Assembly (NCBI GenBank): GCA_022578965.1
Contig: MU400706.1
Location: 1-64,000, forward strand
DNA from: Xylaria sp. FL1777
Lineage: Eukaryota > Ascomycota > Sordariomycetes > Xylariales > Xylariaceae
Reading direction: 5' to 3'
Length of the DNA stretch: 64,000 nucleotides
Shown here: in pieces, positions 61,729-64,000 of the stretch
Layout: every line of letters begins with the position of its first letter
Position numbering within the stretch: position 1 is the stretch's first letter
Notes under the pieces: generated by a model
The model's database searches: none
The model's input: the letters and a program-made list of their open reading frames with translations, nothing else
Told to the model about the DNA's origin: nothing
Position numbers and translations under genes: made by a program

Positions 61729-62511
61729 GGGGATAGATGCACGGAAATATAGATTCGGATATGGAGTTCTAAATGGCTTGCTTTTGGGAGGCGGTTGAGG
61801 AAATTCGGAAACATCAATGATACCTACCTGGAGCGTACGATAAGGGAGAAAGCGAAGCTGGGCATGTACGGTTGGCATATGCGTTTTTATTTTGTTTCTT
61901 TTTTCCCCGTTGTGAACACAGTCTTGGAACCACTTCACATTACCACCTTTCTGCTCTTGAAGCTGGACTTGGAGCCCTACTCATAGAGCGGGATGGAGAG
62001 ACTTGAAACGGTGTTGTCGGAGGGTAAAGGATCATGGAGGGGGGGTAAGATGGGGACGCGCGTCATCATCACCGGGCCTCACCTGGCCTGGATCTAATCA
62101 GGGGATCAGAAGAAACATGCATAACGTGGGGGGGGGGGGGCAGTTTGCTTCTTGCAGCGTCGCGAAACTTCGAGGAACCTATGGATTTGGAGCAATCTCT
62201 TGCCGTGTTTTTTTACGCATTATTTTTGCTTATGTCTGCTTTTCACGGACTTGTAACCAATGTAATGTGGTGTGGGATTTTTGCCTTTTCCTTTGCTAGG
62301 ATGGAATATGCTAGGTACATATACGTACTCCTAATATGGATATTGGTTGAAATTCTCAGTCTGCTCTATGAACTAACTGTGTTCATAATTGTTCAAAACG
62401 CTTCTCGTCCTTTCTTGTAAGGGAAGGGAAACAGTGATGTATATGTAGCTCACGGTATTGACAGCTGTGGTAGGGTCAAGCATGCATAGAGTCTTCGAAT
62501 TAATATGATAC
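61729..62511. other. Convergent intergenic region
   Basis: 0.78 kb with the 3' ends of the 362-aa gene and PEX10. A run of 13 G lies at about 62126-62139. No other feature. Confidence 0.6.
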
Positions 62512-63840
62512 TTAGAATGCTCGTAAGGGCAGGATATGCTGCACCATGGCCTCCCGCCGACAGAGCGGACACTCGGGCTTCTCGCGGACCCAGTCGCCGA
62601 TGCAGGCCCAGCAGAAGACGTGGCCGCACTGCGTCGCCGCGGGATCCTTGAGCTCCTCGAGACACAGCGTGCATTTGCGCTGCTGCGCGCCCTTGATCCA
62701 GCGCATGACGCCCTCCTCGGTCAGGTCATAGCGCACTCCGCCGCCGCCACTGCTGCTATCGTGTTTAGAAGAAGAAGAACCCGTCGCCACCACCACCGGC
62801 GCCGGCGTGTGCGTCACTGCCGCGATGTCGACCCGCGTCGTCTGGCCCACACCCGCGCCCGCGCCCGCGCCCCCCATCTCCGTGAGCAGCACCGCGTTAT
62901 TCGCGCTGTACGCGTGCTCGTCCAGCGAGACGTGGACGCTCCCGCCCGAGACACTCCGCTCGCGCCCCGACACCGCCGATGATGCGGCCGAGAACGAAGC
63001 TAGCGTCGAGCGCACGTGCAGATACGCCTGCACCCCCATCTGCACGACGAGCAGCACGCCGAGCAGCTCGTACCCGGCGCGGTCGGCGCTCGGCTCGCCG
63101 GCGCCAGGCTCCCCCGTCTGCGCGCGCGACGTGAAGACGTACCGCAGCCCCGTGAGCCGCTTCGCCAGCTCGTAGTACGACCCGCTGAAGTAGAAGAGCG
63201 CGAGGCCGAGGGCGTGCACGGGGGCTGGCGACGTCAGCGTCGCCAGGTGCGCGAGCGCGTACGTCTGCGCCTTGTACGTCCAGGTCTGCGTCGCTGGGTT
63301 CCCACTGCTGCTGCCGCTGCTGCCTCCTTTCAGACTACTCGGCTTCGCGTCCTGCTGCTGCTGCGCGCGGGATTCGGCCCGCGCCAGATTCCGCTGCAGC
63401 CGCGCCCGGATCCGCGCGCGTATCGCCGGCAGAAGCCTCGCGAGCCCGTATGGGAGTAAGATGCTCCCGGCGATGTAAGCGGTGCGGCGCTGGATGGAGG
63501 GGAGTCGGCGGCCTTGGTCCGTGCTGGAGGGGGACGCTTCTATTTGCACGAGGCCGCAGTATTCCTCGCCTAGCGTGCGGTTCCCCAGGAGCGTCGTGAG
63601 ACAGAGGTATACGAGGTCGGCGAGCGTGCGGGATTCGGCGGACCAGGAGTGTGCGGACCGCGCTCCGAGGAGGCGCCGGTGCAGGTCTGTGAGCTGGTTC
63701 GTGAGGAGGCCCTGGAAGTAGGCATCTTTCTGGTGTGCGCGGATTATGTCGGGCGCGAAGGCGTATGGGTAGGGGGAGCTGGCGAGGGAGGATGAGGGCG
63801 AGGAAGTGGGCGGCGATGGGGATGATGATGTTGCCGCCAT
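62512..63840 (-). CDS. PEX10: Peroxisome biogenesis RING protein PEX10 (442 aa, single exon)
   Basis: Peroxisomal-membrane RING ubiquitin ligase acting with Pex2 and Pex12 to recycle the import receptor Pex5. The N-terminal Ser/Pro-rich stretch is followed by A-P-D-I-I-R-A-H-Q-K-D at about 29-39, the conserved Pex2/Pex12-type start. Membrane-domain blocks follow (L-G-E-E-Y-C, G-L-A-R-L-L-P, F-S-G-S-Y-Y-E-L-A-K-R-L-T-G-L-R-Y, L-L-G-V-L-L-V-V-Q). A variable Gly/Ser/Ala linker precedes a C-terminal C3HC4 RING at 390-427 (C-T-L-C, C-G-H-V-F-C-W-A-C, C-P-L-C). It ends I-L-P-L-R-A-F. All eight zinc ligands are present. GC-rich coding sequence, unlike the AT-rich left arm. The start is the first Met in frame. 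Confidence 0.95.
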   Translation of the reverse strand: MAATSSSPSPPTSSPSSSLASSPYPYAFAPDIIRAHQKDAYFQGLLTNQLTDLHRRLLGARSAHSWSAESRTLADLVYLCLTTLLGNRTLGEEYCGLVQIEASPSSTDQGRRLPSIQRRTAYIAGSILLPYGLARLLPAIRARIRARLQRNLARAESRAQQQQDAKPSSLKGGSSGSSSGNPATQTWTYKAQTYALAHLATLTSPAPVHALGLALFYFSGSYYELAKRLTGLRYVFTSRAQTGEPGAGEPSADRAGYELLGVLLVVQMGVQAYLHVRSTLASFSAASSAVSGRERSVSGGSVHVSLDEHAYSANNAVLLTEMGGAGAGAGVGQTTRVDIAAVTHTPAPVVVATGSSSSKHDSSSGGGGVRYDLTEEGVMRWIKGAQQRKCTLCLEELKDPAATQCGHVFCWACIGDWVREKPECPLCRREAMVQHILPLRAF

Positions 63841-64000
63841 GGCTGGCTGGTTGGACTGATTGATCGTGCTATTATTTACTACTAGCTGCCCTGTTTTGAG
63901 CTACCTTGGGCATTTTCGATTGCCAATTGTTTCTATCGGGCTATTTGTTCGTAAACCAGTGCGTGGTAGTATAGAGGCTTGAAAAATGTATTACTTTTTT
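63841..64000. promoter_or_regulatory. PEX10 upstream region, cut by window edge
   Basis: Only 160 bp of the PEX10 promoter side is visible. Nothing specific is recognised. Confidence 0.4.

Noticed and set aside
62536..63459. Arg-rich plus-strand ORFs opposite PEX10
   Set aside because: GC-rich antisense shadows of PEX10 with no motif.

Overview
This window is nuclear DNA of a filamentous ascomycete (Pezizomycotina, most likely a Sordariomycete). The evidence is short 50-250 nt introns with GTRNGT donors and CTAAC/CTRAC branch sites, plus recognisable DOP1, MON1, PDI, BEM46 and PEX10 orthologues. A 33.8-kb block of extremely AT-rich DNA shows the signature of repeat-induced point mutation (RIP). 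It meets ordinary gene DNA at a sharp edge near 33.8 kb. The species cannot be named from the sequence alone.

Region 1 (1-33,840) holds no intact gene. It is a graveyard of nested, RIP-destroyed LTR retrotransposons. Element B (2944-10676; 516-bp LTRs; 5-bp duplication GTTTA) sits inside element A, a member of the same family that runs off the left edge and ends with an LTR at 11354-11847. Element C (17709-25462; two 521-bp LTRs; duplication TAAAC) belongs to that family too. It sits inside a different element D (15706-31712; two 326-bp LTRs; duplication TTTAT), which is about 8.25 kb without C. A, B and C lie on the minus strand and D on the plus strand. Reverse transcriptase relics place both families in Ty3/gypsy: the catalytic Asp-Asp reads Asn-Asn in B, C and D. 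B and C also carry, between pol and the 3' LTR, an antisense relic of a small Cys-rich (zinc-knuckle-like), Lys/Ala-rich protein. D's LTRs contain a 113-bp tandem dimer that looks like an antisense tRNA-derived unit with A-box and B-box-like motifs. The rest of the block (11848-15705 and 31713-33840) is AT-rich DNA with tandem arrays.

Region 2 (33,840-64,000) is gene DNA with eight supported genes. In order: DOP1 (-), MON1 (+), a 1058-aa disordered protein (-), ER protein disulfide isomerase (+), a 119-aa mitochondrial membrane protein in four exons (+), BEM46-type alpha/beta hydrolase (-), a 362-aa Lys/Ser-rich probable nuclear protein (+) and PEX10 (-). DOP1 and MON1 are divergent over a shared 861-bp promoter, and both act in endosomal/late-secretory membrane traffic. 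PDI acts in ER protein folding and PEX10 in peroxisomal protein import. Otherwise the genes look like ordinary housekeeping neighbours rather than a cluster. Long intergenic stretches (up to 4.2 kb) carry many copies of a short TACCTAGGTA-like motif but no gene that could be supported.
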